Shown: one piece after another, positions 1 through 8,123 of the stretch
Numbering within the stretch: position 1 is the stretch's first letter
How the letters are laid out: the number at the start of each line of letters is the position of its first letter
NCBI RefSeq assembly: GCF_028583545.1
Contig: NZ_CP087106.1
Location: 248,001-312,000, forward strand
Source: Methylobacterium sp. NMS14P
GTDB lineage: Bacteria; Pseudomonadota; Alphaproteobacteria; Rhizobiales; Beijerinckiaceae
Direction of reading: 5' to 3'
Length of the DNA stretch: 64,000 nt
The notes under the pieces: model-generated
What the model was told of the DNA's origin: nothing
Seen by the model: the letters and a program-made list of their open reading frames with translations, nothing else
Databases searched by the model: none
Program-made: the position numbers and the translations under genes

Positions 1-834
1 CTCGACCGCACCGGCCTCGTCGCCGCAGAGGGCGATCTGGGCGCCGGGCGCGTAGTACGCGGCCGTCTCCGGCTCGGGCGAGACCACGACTTGGTAGCCG
101 CCGGCGAGCGCGGTCTCGAACAGCCGCGGCGGCGGCGTCGAACCGGTCGCCTGATCGGCCCGGGCCGACGAGAAGATCCGGGGCAGGGTCAGCACCACGC
201 GACTGCGGTTCGCCAGGAGCGCGAAGTCGCGGTTCCCGCAGCGCCAATCCGTGACGAGCGCGTCGTCCGCGAGTTCGGGCGGCCCGATATGCTCGTTCCA
301 CGGCAGTGCCAGCTTGAACTTCACATCCCGCGGCAGCTTGGCGGAGAGCGCGTTCAGGGTCGCGACCCGGTTCGGCCACGCCGTTCCGATGAAGAGCAGA
401 TCGTAGCGGTAGCGCGCGTCGTCCTCGATCACCGCGAGATCGTGGAAGAGCGACGAGGCGCCGAGCGGAAGGTGGTGCGCCCGACCACCGTAGGCCGGGA
501 CCGTGGCCCGGTCGTTCGTGAAGACGAGATCGAAGGCCGCCGACCCGCGCACGTTCGCCGCGCGCTCGTACGGATCCTCCGTGGTCCAGAGCACGCTGGT
601 GCGGGCGAGCCCCGCGAGCCGCCCGACTAGCGGCGCCTGTGCCCGGGCGCCGCCGAAGGCGATCAGGGTATCGAAGCCCTGCTCGACGAAGGTGGCCACG
701 GCGTCGCCGTGCCCGCCGACATGGACCCGGCCGACCGCCGGATGGCGGCGCAGCGCGTCCGCGATGGCGAGCACGAGGTAGCGGTTGTGCGTCCGCGGCT
801 CGGTGTCCAGCAACAGGATCGACAGGTCGGACAT
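1..834 (-). CDS. CgeB-like glycosyltransferase, 3' end outside the window
   Basis: Open reading frame on the minus strand from an ATG at 834 running off the window edge, so 278 residues are visible and the C-terminus is missing. It begins MSDLSILLLDTEPRTHNRY and contains WTTEDPYERA, FTNDRATVPAYGG and LLFIGTAWPNRVATL, the pattern of CgeB/DUF3880-type glycosyltransferases (GT-B fold). The downstream gene on the same strand shares the DDPYEFD, SNDSWA and FCGVAYPNRIAL equivalents, so the two look like tandem paralogs. It starts 32 bases after the stop of that gene, which suggests co-transcription. The likely role is transfer of a sugar onto a surface glycan; donor and acceptor are unknown. The family assignment rests on motif resemblance only. 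Confidence 0.75.
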   Translation of the reverse strand, partial: MSDLSILLLDTEPRTHNRYLVLAIADALRRHPAVGRVHVGGHGDAVATFVEQGFDTLIAFGGARAQAPLVGRLAGLARTSVLWTTEDPYERAANVRGSAAFDLVFTNDRATVPAYGGRAHHLPLGASSLFHDLAVIEDDARYRYDLLFIGTAWPNRVATLNALSAKLPRDVKFKLALPWNEHIGPPELADDALVTDWRCGNRDFALLANRSRVVLTLPRIFSSARADQATGSTPPPRLFETALAGGYQVVVSPEPETAAYYAPGAQIALCGDEAGAVE

Positions 835-866
835 GCTCGGTCGTGCCTGTGTCAGCGGTGACGTGA

Positions 867-1862
867 TCAGGCCGCGACCGTCAGGCGGCTCAGGTCGAGC
901 AGGCGCGCCGCCCGATGCCGGTAGGTGTGCTCGCGCAGCGCCCGCGCCTGCGCCCGGCGCGCGATCGCCTCGATGGCGGCGGGCTCGTCGAGGGACCGCT
1001 CGATGGCGCGCGCGATATCGGCCGCGCCGTCCACCAGCAGGATCTCCGTATCCGGCTCGAAAAGGTCGCAGACTTCCAGGCCCGTCACGAAGAACGCCTG
1101 CGCCGAGCCCGAGAGGGCGATTTCGAAGGTGCGCGGCCCCGGCGTCGCCTGCGGGAGCGACAGCCGGCGATTGGCCACGTCGAGGTCGCGGCCGATATTG
1201 AGCGTGAGCCGGGCCGCCGCTGCGTAGTCGGCCATCTGCGCCGGCGTCAGGCGGCGGTTCACCGCGCATCGGAGCATGTCGGGCCAACCGGCGCCCAGGA
1301 TCTCCACGACGTGGCGGCACAGGAGATCGTCGATCCGGCGCATCAGGGCGATGCGGTTCGGGTAGGCGACGCCGCAGAAGAACAGGACGGTCTCCCGCTC
1401 CGCGACCGGGACGATCGGCCGGAAGTGCCGGTTGGGCGCTGCCGCCAGCGGCAGGTGATGGACGTCCGGGTGACGGTAGTGCTGCGCCGCCCAGGAATCG
1501 TTGCTCACGACGATGTCGGCGTAGAGTTCCGCCTTGAAGGCGTAGTCGAACTCGTACGGGTCATCGGTCAGCCAGAAGATCAGCACGGCGCCGACGGCGT
1601 CCACGGCCCGGCGAAGCGCGCGCAGATCCGCGAGATCAGGCACGAGGCTTCCGACCGCGACCACGACATCCGGGCGCGAAGCCCGGATTGCCGCGACCGC
1701 GAGCTCCAGAGGCGCCTGCATGACCCGCTCGGCGCCGAGAAGTTCGGCGAAACCCTCGGCGAGATCGCTCCGGATCCCGGGATTCCTGTTGAGCGCATCG
1801 GGGAAGGTGCTCGTGACCAGCACGTGCGGCCCGGCCAACGAGATCGCGCTGACGAAATTCAT
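867..1862 (-). CDS. CgeB-like glycosyltransferase
   Basis: 331 residues from the ATG at 1862. The frame stays open to 2042, but I choose 1862 because a GAGG stands about 10 bases upstream and the protein then begins directly with a beta-strand-like segment (SLAGPHVLVTSTFP). Motifs in order: FWLTDDPYEFDYAF, IVVSNDSWAAQHY, VLFFCGVAYPNRIAL, LTLNIGRDLDVANRRLS and PQATPGPRTFEIALSGS. The last is the usual CgeB/GT-B 'PRTFE' donor-site segment, followed by a C-terminal helical part. Probably a cytoplasmic glycosyltransferase for a surface polysaccharide. It is paralogous to the next gene downstream and divergent from the glycan genes at 2021 onward. The exact sugar specificity cannot be read from the sequence. 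Confidence 0.8.
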   Translation of the reverse strand: MNFVSAISLAGPHVLVTSTFPDALNRNPGIRSDLAEGFAELLGAERVMQAPLELAVAAIRASRPDVVVAVGSLVPDLADLRALRRAVDAVGAVLIFWLTDDPYEFDYAFKAELYADIVVSNDSWAAQHYRHPDVHHLPLAAAPNRHFRPIVPVAERETVLFFCGVAYPNRIALMRRIDDLLCRHVVEILGAGWPDMLRCAVNRRLTPAQMADYAAAARLTLNIGRDLDVANRRLSLPQATPGPRTFEIALSGSAQAFFVTGLEVCDLFEPDTEILLVDGAADIARAIERSLDEPAAIEAIARRAQARALREHTYRHRAARLLDLSRLTVAA

Positions 1863-2020
1863 CCCTATTGACCTCGGCGAGACGGGCCAGTTTTGTTTGC
1901 AGGTTAATGCCAATTGTAAGTAGACACGTAACTGTCGCGTGTCCATTACAGACCTTAATTTCCCCCAATCTCCTGTCGCGCGGGAAGATCCGGACAATCT
2001 ACTGTTGGCAATCAGGAAGT

Positions 2021-3718
2021 ATGGAACGGGATAAATTGGCAATATGCGCGCCGATCCAACCGGGCGAGCCGTGCGCGGAGGTGCTGCACCCCTTCCTGCC
2101 GTGGTTGACCGGCAGCCTGCTCCTACTGGGACGGAAGGCCGCCGCGGGGAGCCGGGCGCGCTGGGCTTCCGGCGCCACTGTGATCACCACGGCGGATGGC
2201 GCCGACCTGCCCGCCTCGGCGCGCTTCGATGCCGTCGTCCTGCTGGGCCTGCTGGCACGTCGCGACGACGGGGCCGAGTGCACGCTCGACGCGACGATCG
2301 CCTGGGCCCAGGAGCGACTGCGGCCCGGCGGCCGGCTGGTCCTGGTCACCGACAACGCCCTGTCGCTCCACGGCCTCGCCGCAGGTTCCGAGACGGCGGG
2401 GCAGCGCGGCTTCCCGAGCCTCGAAGGGCGTCCCCGGTCTGACGGATCCCGGCTGCCGACGCGGGCAGGCCTGAAGCGGTGCCTGCTTGCCCGCGGCCTG
2501 TCCCACCAAGACTGGTGGTTTCCGTTTCCGGGGCCGAGACAGCCCCTGAGCTTCGTCGCCGAGCGCGGCCTCGCACGGCCGGGTGGGTTCGATCCCGGGA
2601 TGCTCGCCGTCGGGGCGGCCGGGCCGGATCCCGCGGCCTCCGCGGGCGCGCTGTTCTCGCCGCGGCGCGCGTGGGCGCCGGTTGCGGATCTGGGGCTCGC
2701 CGGCGATCTGGCGTCCGCCTTCGCGGTTGCGGCGTCGGAAGCGCCGCTGCCGCCGGATGACCGGCTGGCGATCCACGTCGGTCTGCGCCGCCGCCCGGAA
2801 TTCGAGCGTCTGGTGACCTTCGCGGAGGCCGGGTCGCGGATCGCGGTGCGCCGCGCGCGCGTCAATCCCGATCTTCCGGCCGTGGTCGGCGGCGTGACGA
2901 ACCTGTTGCCGTCGGAGACGTACGTGACGGGTTCCCTCTGGTCGGCGGGCCTCGAGACGCTGCTGGCGCGCGAGGGCTGGTGCGCGGACGCGGTAGCCGC
3001 CTGGGCCGAAACGTGGCTGGAGGCCGTGTCACGCACTTTCGCGGCCGGAGCGCCGCTGGGACCGGACACGATCCTCCCGGCCCGGGCGCTCGATGCCATC
3101 CCGAAGAATCTCGTCTCGGGCCCGGACGGCACGTTCATAGACCTGGAGTGGGACCTCGGTGTCCCTCTGGACGCCGGCCATCTCGCCGTGCGCGGCCTCG
3201 TCAACGCGCTGACCGACGCCCCGGACTGGCGGCCCAGCGGAGCGTCCGGTCTGACGCTGCTGGACGCCCTGCGCGCCCTGTTGCCGAGACTCGGTTTCGC
3301 CCTGGACGATGCGCAGCTCGCCGACCGGCTGGCCCGGGAGAGCCGGTTCCAGTCGATCGTCAGCGACCATGTGACGGCGCGCGGTCTGGACTGGGCGGCG
3401 GCGACGCGCCTGCCGGTCGGCGGTGAGGACCGGAGCGGCGCGGACCCGCGCGCGGCGCTCGCGGAGGCATCCGCGGAGATCGCCCGCCTGCGCGAGGAGA
3501 ACGCGGCCCTGCGGGCCGCACGCGCCGTCGACGCCGCCGCGCACGCGGACACAGAGCGCGAGAGCGTTCGCCGCACCGACCGCGTGATCGCCTACGCGGC
3601 CGAGCTGCATCGAGCGCGCGACCACCTTCAGGACGCGCTCGATGCCCGCCGCGCGTTTTTCAGGTCCGGGGGCCGTCTACCGCTACGCCTCCTGCGCCTG
3701 CTCAGAGGAACCCCGTGA
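2021..3718 (+). CDS. methyltransferase-like glycan-modifying protein with C-terminal coiled coil
   Basis: 565 residues from the ATG at 2021, which follows AGGAAG; the frame is open back to 1868 without a better start. Residues about 45-120 carry the second half of a class I methyltransferase fold (FDAVVLLGLLARRDDG, then LRPGGRLVLVTDN). The glycine-rich SAM loop normally ahead of it is not recognisable. Around residues 360-380 is PKNLVSGPDGTFIDLEWD, a P.NL...DG..ID.EW motif found in kinase-like or methyltransferase proteins of polysaccharide loci. The last 90 residues are an alanine/arginine-rich coiled coil (AEIARLREENAALRAA). Its stop TGA overlaps the ATG of the next gene by one base, so the two are translationally coupled. 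A chain-modifying role like that of MT-kinase-coiled-coil chain terminators is an inference. Confidence 0.65.
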   Translation: MERDKLAICAPIQPGEPCAEVLHPFLPWLTGSLLLLGRKAAAGSRARWASGATVITTADGADLPASARFDAVVLLGLLARRDDGAECTLDATIAWAQERLRPGGRLVLVTDNALSLHGLAAGSETAGQRGFPSLEGRPRSDGSRLPTRAGLKRCLLARGLSHQDWWFPFPGPRQPLSFVAERGLARPGGFDPGMLAVGAAGPDPAASAGALFSPRRAWAPVADLGLAGDLASAFAVAASEAPLPPDDRLAIHVGLRRRPEFERLVTFAEAGSRIAVRRARVNPDLPAVVGGVTNLLPSETYVTGSLWSAGLETLLAREGWCADAVAAWAETWLEAVSRTFAAGAPLGPDTILPARALDAIPKNLVSGPDGTFIDLEWDLGVPLDAGHLAVRGLVNALTDAPDWRPSGASGLTLLDALRALLPRLGFALDDAQLADRLARESRFQSIVSDHVTARGLDWAAATRLPVGGEDRSGADPRAALAEASAEIARLREENAALRAARAVDAAAHADTERESVRRTDRVIAYAAELHRARDHLQDALDARRAFFRSGGRLPLRLLRLLRGTP

Positions 3719-5505
3719 TGCGGCTGCTCGTGGCCTGTGACCACCTCGCGCTCACGGGCGGCCTGCTGCGCTTCGAGCGGGTCGGGCGCGTGCTCGCGCG
3801 TCGCGGACACGCGTTCGCCATCCTGACTCTCGGCACGGGCGAGGACGGGTTCGAGACGCGGCACCGCGTCCTGCACCCCGAGGAAGCCGCGCGGGAGAGC
3901 TGGGACGCCGTCATGGTGCCGGGCGGCGGATTTCCGGATGCCACGATCGAGGGCTTCGCGGACCTGCGGGCCCCGCGTTTCGGCGCGCGGATCCAGCACT
4001 TCCTCAACGCCCCGGCGCGCCGCGACGCCTACGCGCGCGTCACGCGGACCTTCGCGCCGGACCTCGTCGTGGCGAACAACGACCACTGGGACGATGCGAC
4101 CCTCGACGCCCTGGGGACGCCGTGGCGCCGCCTCGTCGGTGCGGTCGATACCGGCCTTTTCGCGCCGCCCGTCTTGAGGCCCGCACGGGGCACGCGGCAC
4201 CGGCTCGGCGGCATCGCCAACAAGCGCCCCGCCGCGCAGCTCGCCGCGCTCGACAGGCTGGGCGACGCTTGGTCCCTGCACTGGTTCGGACGCCCGGACT
4301 GGGGACTCGTGGGCGCGCGCGCCGATCTGGTGGCCTCGGGCCGCCTCGTCGTGCACGGCCCGCTGGCCGAGTCCGACCTGCCCGCGTGGTATCACGGGCT
4401 CGACGCGTTCTGCAGCGCGGAGGCGCATGCCGGCTGGTGCAATCCGGCCGCGGAGGCGATGGCCTGCGGCACGCCGCTCGTCACGACCGTGCACGGCACG
4501 CTGGCCTTCGCCGAGGACGCCGTCACCGCCCTCGTGGTGCCGGACGGCCCGGACGCGGTGCTCGGTGCGGCCATCGCGGAGGCCGCGGATCGGATCGTCA
4601 CCGATCCGGCCGGCGCCGCGTCCCGCGCCGAGGCGGGACGGGCACGGATCCGGGCGCTCGACTGGGACACCTACGCGGACGGGCTGCTCGAGGCCGTCGG
4701 AGAGGCGATCGCGCTGCGCGCGGGACAGGCCACGGCGGCGCGCCCGTCCGAGACGCCGCCCCGCGAGACCGTGCTGCGTCTGGCCGACCTCGCGAGCCGG
4801 GACGGGTCCCTGCCGGAGGACTTCGACGCGCTCGGCTATATCCAGCTGCATCCGGATCTCGCGGCGCTGTTCGAGCACGCGTGGCAGGGGCAGCTGCACT
4901 ACCTCGAGCACGGCCGGCGGGAGGGCCGGATCTACCCCTCGAACCTGACGCGGGCGCAGCAGAAGGCCGCCCAGGCATCGCGGATCGCCCTCGCGGTCGA
5001 CGGGCTCGACGGCTCCGGCAAGTCGAGCATCGCGCGGCACGTCGCCGAGGCCCTCGGCGCGACGGTGCTCAATCCGTTCAGCGGTCAGGTGGGCGCGATC
5101 CTGGTCCACCTCGCCCGGACGGGGCAGCACGCTCTGGCCGACGACGTGGCGCACGCGGCCGTGGCGGCGGCGATCGCCAACGCGCCGCCGGGACCGGTCG
5201 TCTTCGATCGACACTGGTTCACGGCCTCGCAGCTCCTGTCGCCGGCCTATCGTCCGGGCTGGGATCCGCGCCCGTTCACCGTCATGTGCTGGGCAGACCG
5301 TCCCACCACCATCGCCCGCATGGTCGCGCGCGGCGTGCCCGACCCGTCCGAGCGCATGACAGAGGCCCGGATCGCCGGCTACCGGACGCTGGCGGAGGAG
5401 CTGCGGGTACCGCTCCTCGACACGTCCCGCATCGCGCCGGAGGAAGGGGCCGCGCAGGTGCTGGCGATGATGGGAGAGCGCGGCGACGCGGCACAGCGCC
5501 CGTGA
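3718..5505 (+). CDS. glycosyltransferase fused to a thymidylate-kinase-like P-loop domain
   Basis: 595 residues from ATG 3718. The SD AGAGGA at 3704 has correct spacing and the ATG overlaps the upstream stop by one base; a GTG at 3715 is less likely. Residues 1-330 form a GT4-like glycosyltransferase, with FCSAEAHAGWCNPAAEAMACGTPLV as the donor-binding E-x7-E region (in pieces: AHAGWCNPAAEAM, ACGTPLVTT). Residues about 367-406 match a short module common in glycosyltransferases (DFDALGYIQLHPDL, HYLEHGRREGRIYP). From about residue 425 a P-loop kinase domain begins (AVDGLDGSGKSS = Walker A), continuing with VVFDRHWFTASQLL and ARMVARGVPDP, as in thymidylate-kinase-like proteins. The fusion suggests coupled transfer and phosphorylation of a glycan, but no substrate can be named. 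Confidence 0.75.
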   Translation: MRLLVACDHLALTGGLLRFERVGRVLARRGHAFAILTLGTGEDGFETRHRVLHPEEAARESWDAVMVPGGGFPDATIEGFADLRAPRFGARIQHFLNAPARRDAYARVTRTFAPDLVVANNDHWDDATLDALGTPWRRLVGAVDTGLFAPPVLRPARGTRHRLGGIANKRPAAQLAALDRLGDAWSLHWFGRPDWGLVGARADLVASGRLVVHGPLAESDLPAWYHGLDAFCSAEAHAGWCNPAAEAMACGTPLVTTVHGTLAFAEDAVTALVVPDGPDAVLGAAIAEAADRIVTDPAGAASRAEAGRARIRALDWDTYADGLLEAVGEAIALRAGQATAARPSETPPRETVLRLADLASRDGSLPEDFDALGYIQLHPDLAALFEHAWQGQLHYLEHGRREGRIYPSNLTRAQQKAAQASRIALAVDGLDGSGKSSIARHVAEALGATVLNPFSGQVGAILVHLARTGQHALADDVAHAAVAAAIANAPPGPVVFDRHWFTASQLLSPAYRPGWDPRPFTVMCWADRPTTIARMVARGVPDPSERMTEARIAGYRTLAEELRVPLLDTSRIAPEEGAAQVLAMMGERGDAAQRP

Positions 5506-5660
5506 ACGCCGCCTCGCGGCACGGCAAGCGAGGCCGGCGCGAGGCCGTTGGGCGCTGGGAGCGATAGAGTCCTCGGGACCGGGAATTGCCCGTCGCTTCC
5601 CGATATGGTCGTTTCCCGGGATCAGCGGGCCACGCTCGGACATCCGCGTCGCCGGAGGAT

Positions 5661-6383
5661 ATGGCCTTCGTGTTGAAACAAGCGCGCGGCGACCGTGGCC
5701 GGAACTTCGTGCTGCTCGGCATCAGCCTCCTCTTCGTCGCCGCCGGCCTCGGGATGATCGTCACCGGCGCGGATGGCGGCGTCTCGACGACAGTGTTCTT
5801 CGGCGTGTGCGCAGCCGTCGCCGTCTGGCAGCTGCGGCCGGACCTGCTCGAATCGGAGAGCAGGTCGGCGGGGTCCCTGGCGTCGCAGTTCCCCGGCCTC
5901 GTGATCCTACGCGCCTCGGTGCGGAAACTCCTGTTCCTGGCCCTGATGGCCGCCGGCTTCGGCGGGGTGACGCTCTGGATGCTGCTTCACGAGTCTCGTT
6001 CCACGACGATGCACCTGCTGCTGTGGCCGGGTGTCGTGCTCTTCCTCGGAGGAGTCCCCTTCCTCATCCTCACGGCGATCCGCGGCTCGGCGCTGCGCCT
6101 CGACGAGACGGGCTTCACCGTCGTGCAGTTGGGCCGGTCGCGGCGCGTGCGGTGGCGTGACGTCAGCGAGTTCGAGCCCGTCACCGCGGCCGGCGCGGGA
6201 CAACGGCTGGTCACGTTCGACGACGCGAGCGCCGACGATACCCGCCTCGCGGCATTGAACCGTCGCCTGATCGGGCGCAACGCAGCGCTGCCGGACGGCT
6301 ATGGATTGGATCCGGACACGCTGGCCACGCTCCTCACGGCCTGGCGCAAGCGGGCGCTGCAGACGGAGGCCGGTCGGTCCTGA
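5661..6383 (+). CDS. membrane protein with bacterial PH-like domain
   Basis: 240 residues from the ATG at 5661, directly behind GGAGGAT; the frame is open to 5586 but lacks a comparable start. Four hydrophobic segments are visible (FVLLGISLLFVAAGLGMIV, VFFGVCAAVAVW, LLFLALMAAGFGGVTLWML and LLLWPGVVLFLGGVPFLIL). After them comes a soluble C-terminal part beginning SALRLDETGFTVVQLGRSRRVRWRD, the strand pattern of bacterial PH (STM3941-like) domains. Function unknown. It stands alone, 155 bases after the glycan genes and 218 bases before the VOC gene. Confidence 0.7.
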   Translation: MAFVLKQARGDRGRNFVLLGISLLFVAAGLGMIVTGADGGVSTTVFFGVCAAVAVWQLRPDLLESESRSAGSLASQFPGLVILRASVRKLLFLALMAAGFGGVTLWMLLHESRSTTMHLLLWPGVVLFLGGVPFLILTAIRGSALRLDETGFTVVQLGRSRRVRWRDVSEFEPVTAAGAGQRLVTFDDASADDTRLAALNRRLIGRNAALPDGYGLDPDTLATLLTAWRKRALQTEAGRS

Positions 6384-6601
6384 GGCGCTTCGGCCGGCGT
6401 GGCGGCGGTGCCGGCGCACCGTCGATAGCGCCCGGCCAACGGGCGCGGAGCCGACACGGGCAGCCCGTCCCCGTCCTCGAGATCCGTCGGTTCGCCCCGC
6501 GCCGGCCGCGCTCGCTCCTCGACGGACGCCCGCTCGGCGGCAGGCAGACGCGCCCGCGCGAGCCTTGACCATCGTCTCCCGGGCGTGGCCTGATCGGCGC
6601 G

Positions 6602-7078
6602 ATGGAACCGCTGGCCGATCCGATCGCACGCGCGCTCTCCCCCGGTGCGGGCCAGCCCCCGGAGGGCGGGTTCGCGGCCCTCACCCCCGAGCTGAGCGTC
6701 CGGGACCCCGACGTCAGCCTCCACTTCTGGTGCGATCTGCTCGGCTTCACGGTGGCCTACGATCGACCGGCCGCGCGCTTCGCTTACCTCGCGCGGGGCG
6801 GCGCGCAGATCATGCTGTGCCAGCGCAACGGCCGCTGGAGCACCGGACCGCTGGATCCGCCCTGCGGCCGTGGAGTCAACTTCCAGATCATGGTCGATCG
6901 GCTGGACCTGATCCTGGCGGCACTCGCGGCCGCGCCCTGGCCGCTCTTCGAGGAGCCGCAGGAGTCCTGGTACCGGACGGGACCGGTCGAGGGCGGCCAG
7001 CGGGAGTTTCTCGTCCAGGATCCCGACGGCTACCTCGTGCGCCTCGCCGAGAATCTGGGGCAGCGGCGACCCGCGTAG
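6602..7078 (+). CDS. VOC-family (glyoxalase/bleomycin-resistance-like) protein
   Basis: 158 residues, ATG 6602. A single vicinal-oxygen-chelate domain of the usual size. The betaalphabetabetabeta pattern shows as LTPELSVRDPDVSLHFWCDLLGF, then AYLARGGAQIMLCQ, VNFQIMVDRLDLIL and REFLVQDPDGYLVRLAE (written here in pieces of the domain). The closing 'F.V.DPDGY..R.AE' is the characteristic last strand with the metal-ligand glutamate. Members bind metal and act as dioxygenases, lyases or drug-binding proteins; which applies here is not determinable. No strong SD is visible. It is flanked by unrelated genes. Confidence 0.8.
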   Translation: MEPLADPIARALSPGAGQPPEGGFAALTPELSVRDPDVSLHFWCDLLGFTVAYDRPAARFAYLARGGAQIMLCQRNGRWSTGPLDPPCGRGVNFQIMVDRLDLILAALAAAPWPLFEEPQESWYRTGPVEGGQREFLVQDPDGYLVRLAENLGQRRPA

Positions 7079-7131
7079 ATCCCGGACGCCCCGCCCCGGG
7101 GCCGGCATCGTCGCGAGCGCGTAGATCCGCG

Positions 7132-7962
7132 TCAGCGCGTGACGATGCTCGGCTCCTGCCGAGCGGGACGGGGCTGAACCACGAGGAGCCCGGCCGAGTA
7201 GATCAGCGAGACGAGGAGCGCGACCGTCAGCGCGAGCGCGGCGCCGAAGGGCTGGATCAACAGGTGGAGCGTCAGCAGGGTCAGTCCGAAGCCGAACACC
7301 CCGCGGATCGCGACGCTCGCCAGACGCGCCATCGCCGCCCCGCCGATCCGGCGATGGAGAATGACGAAGGCACTCGTCATCGTGACCGGGAAGGCGGCGA
7401 TCACCCCGGTCCGGGCAGGGCCGAGGGCGGTGCTCAGCGCCAGGAGGGCCGCGACGAACAGCGCGACGGCGGTCGCGCGGATGAGCAGATCCAGCGGGCG
7501 CGGCCTCGCGACAACGGCGCTCCGCACGAGGGTCGCGCGCACCACGTGCCGGGTCGAGAGGGCGCCGGCTCCGTAGACGAGGGCGTTGAGCAGGAACGCC
7601 GTCGTCGGTGTCCACACGAGCGCCGAGACCGGCAGGGCCGCGGCGAGCCACGCCAGGACCGCCGGCCCGAGGGTGGCGATCATGTCGCGACCGGCCGCTC
7701 GGTGGGCGTAGACGATCAGGAACAGGCCCGTCGCGGCGTTCGCCGCGAAGCCGTTGAGGGCCGCCCCGGCGACGAACGCGGCGTCGTGCTCCATCGCCAT
7801 GAACACGTAGGCCGGCCCGGCAGACACCGGCAGGCTGACGATGAGGGCGCCCCAGACCGGTCCCAGCCACTCGGCCAGGACGGAGGCGAGCACCACCACG
7901 GTCCCGGAGGTCAGCGCCCGGATCAGGGCCGTCAGCCAAATCGCCGCCAAGGTCGTTCCCAA
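7132..7962 (-). CDS. internally duplicated polytopic membrane protein
   Basis: 276 residues. The first possible start is a TTG at 7962; a second TTG four codons later has GGGA at better spacing, so the start is uncertain. About eight hydrophobic segments. The two halves look alike: LGPVWGALIVSLPVSAGPAY near residues 33-52 and LGPARTGVIAAFPVTMTSAF near 183-202 align without gaps, each followed by a similar helix (DAAFVAGAALNGFAANA and GAAMARLASVAIRGVFGF). This points to an inverted- or direct-repeat transporter architecture. I do not recognise the family. The convergent VOC gene ends 53 bases away, with no terminator obvious between them. Confidence 0.7.
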   Translation of the reverse strand: MGTTLAAIWLTALIRALTSGTVVVLASVLAEWLGPVWGALIVSLPVSAGPAYVFMAMEHDAAFVAGAALNGFAANAATGLFLIVYAHRAAGRDMIATLGPAVLAWLAAALPVSALVWTPTTAFLLNALVYGAGALSTRHVVRATLVRSAVVARPRPLDLLIRATAVALFVAALLALSTALGPARTGVIAAFPVTMTSAFVILHRRIGGAAMARLASVAIRGVFGFGLTLLTLHLLIQPFGAALALTVALLVSLIYSAGLLVVQPRPARQEPSIVTR

Positions 7963-8123
7963 CGCGTCGCGCCGCCGACCCGGGCCGGCATCGGAGCCGC
8001 GCCCTCGCTATCACGGGCGGCCGGTCCGGGCCAAAGCGGCCGGCTCGCGGATCCGCCCGTCCGGGACCGGCTGCGGCGACCCGTAACGGCCGCTCCACCC
8101 CGCGACGAGAGGGCAGGGCGACG

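Noticed and set aside
3628..5643. Long minus-strand open frame of 671 codons opposite the glycosyltransferase-kinase gene
   Set aside because: It is a high-GC antisense shadow: Arg/Gly/Pro-rich, no domain, no ribosome binding site, and the plus-strand gene has clear motifs.
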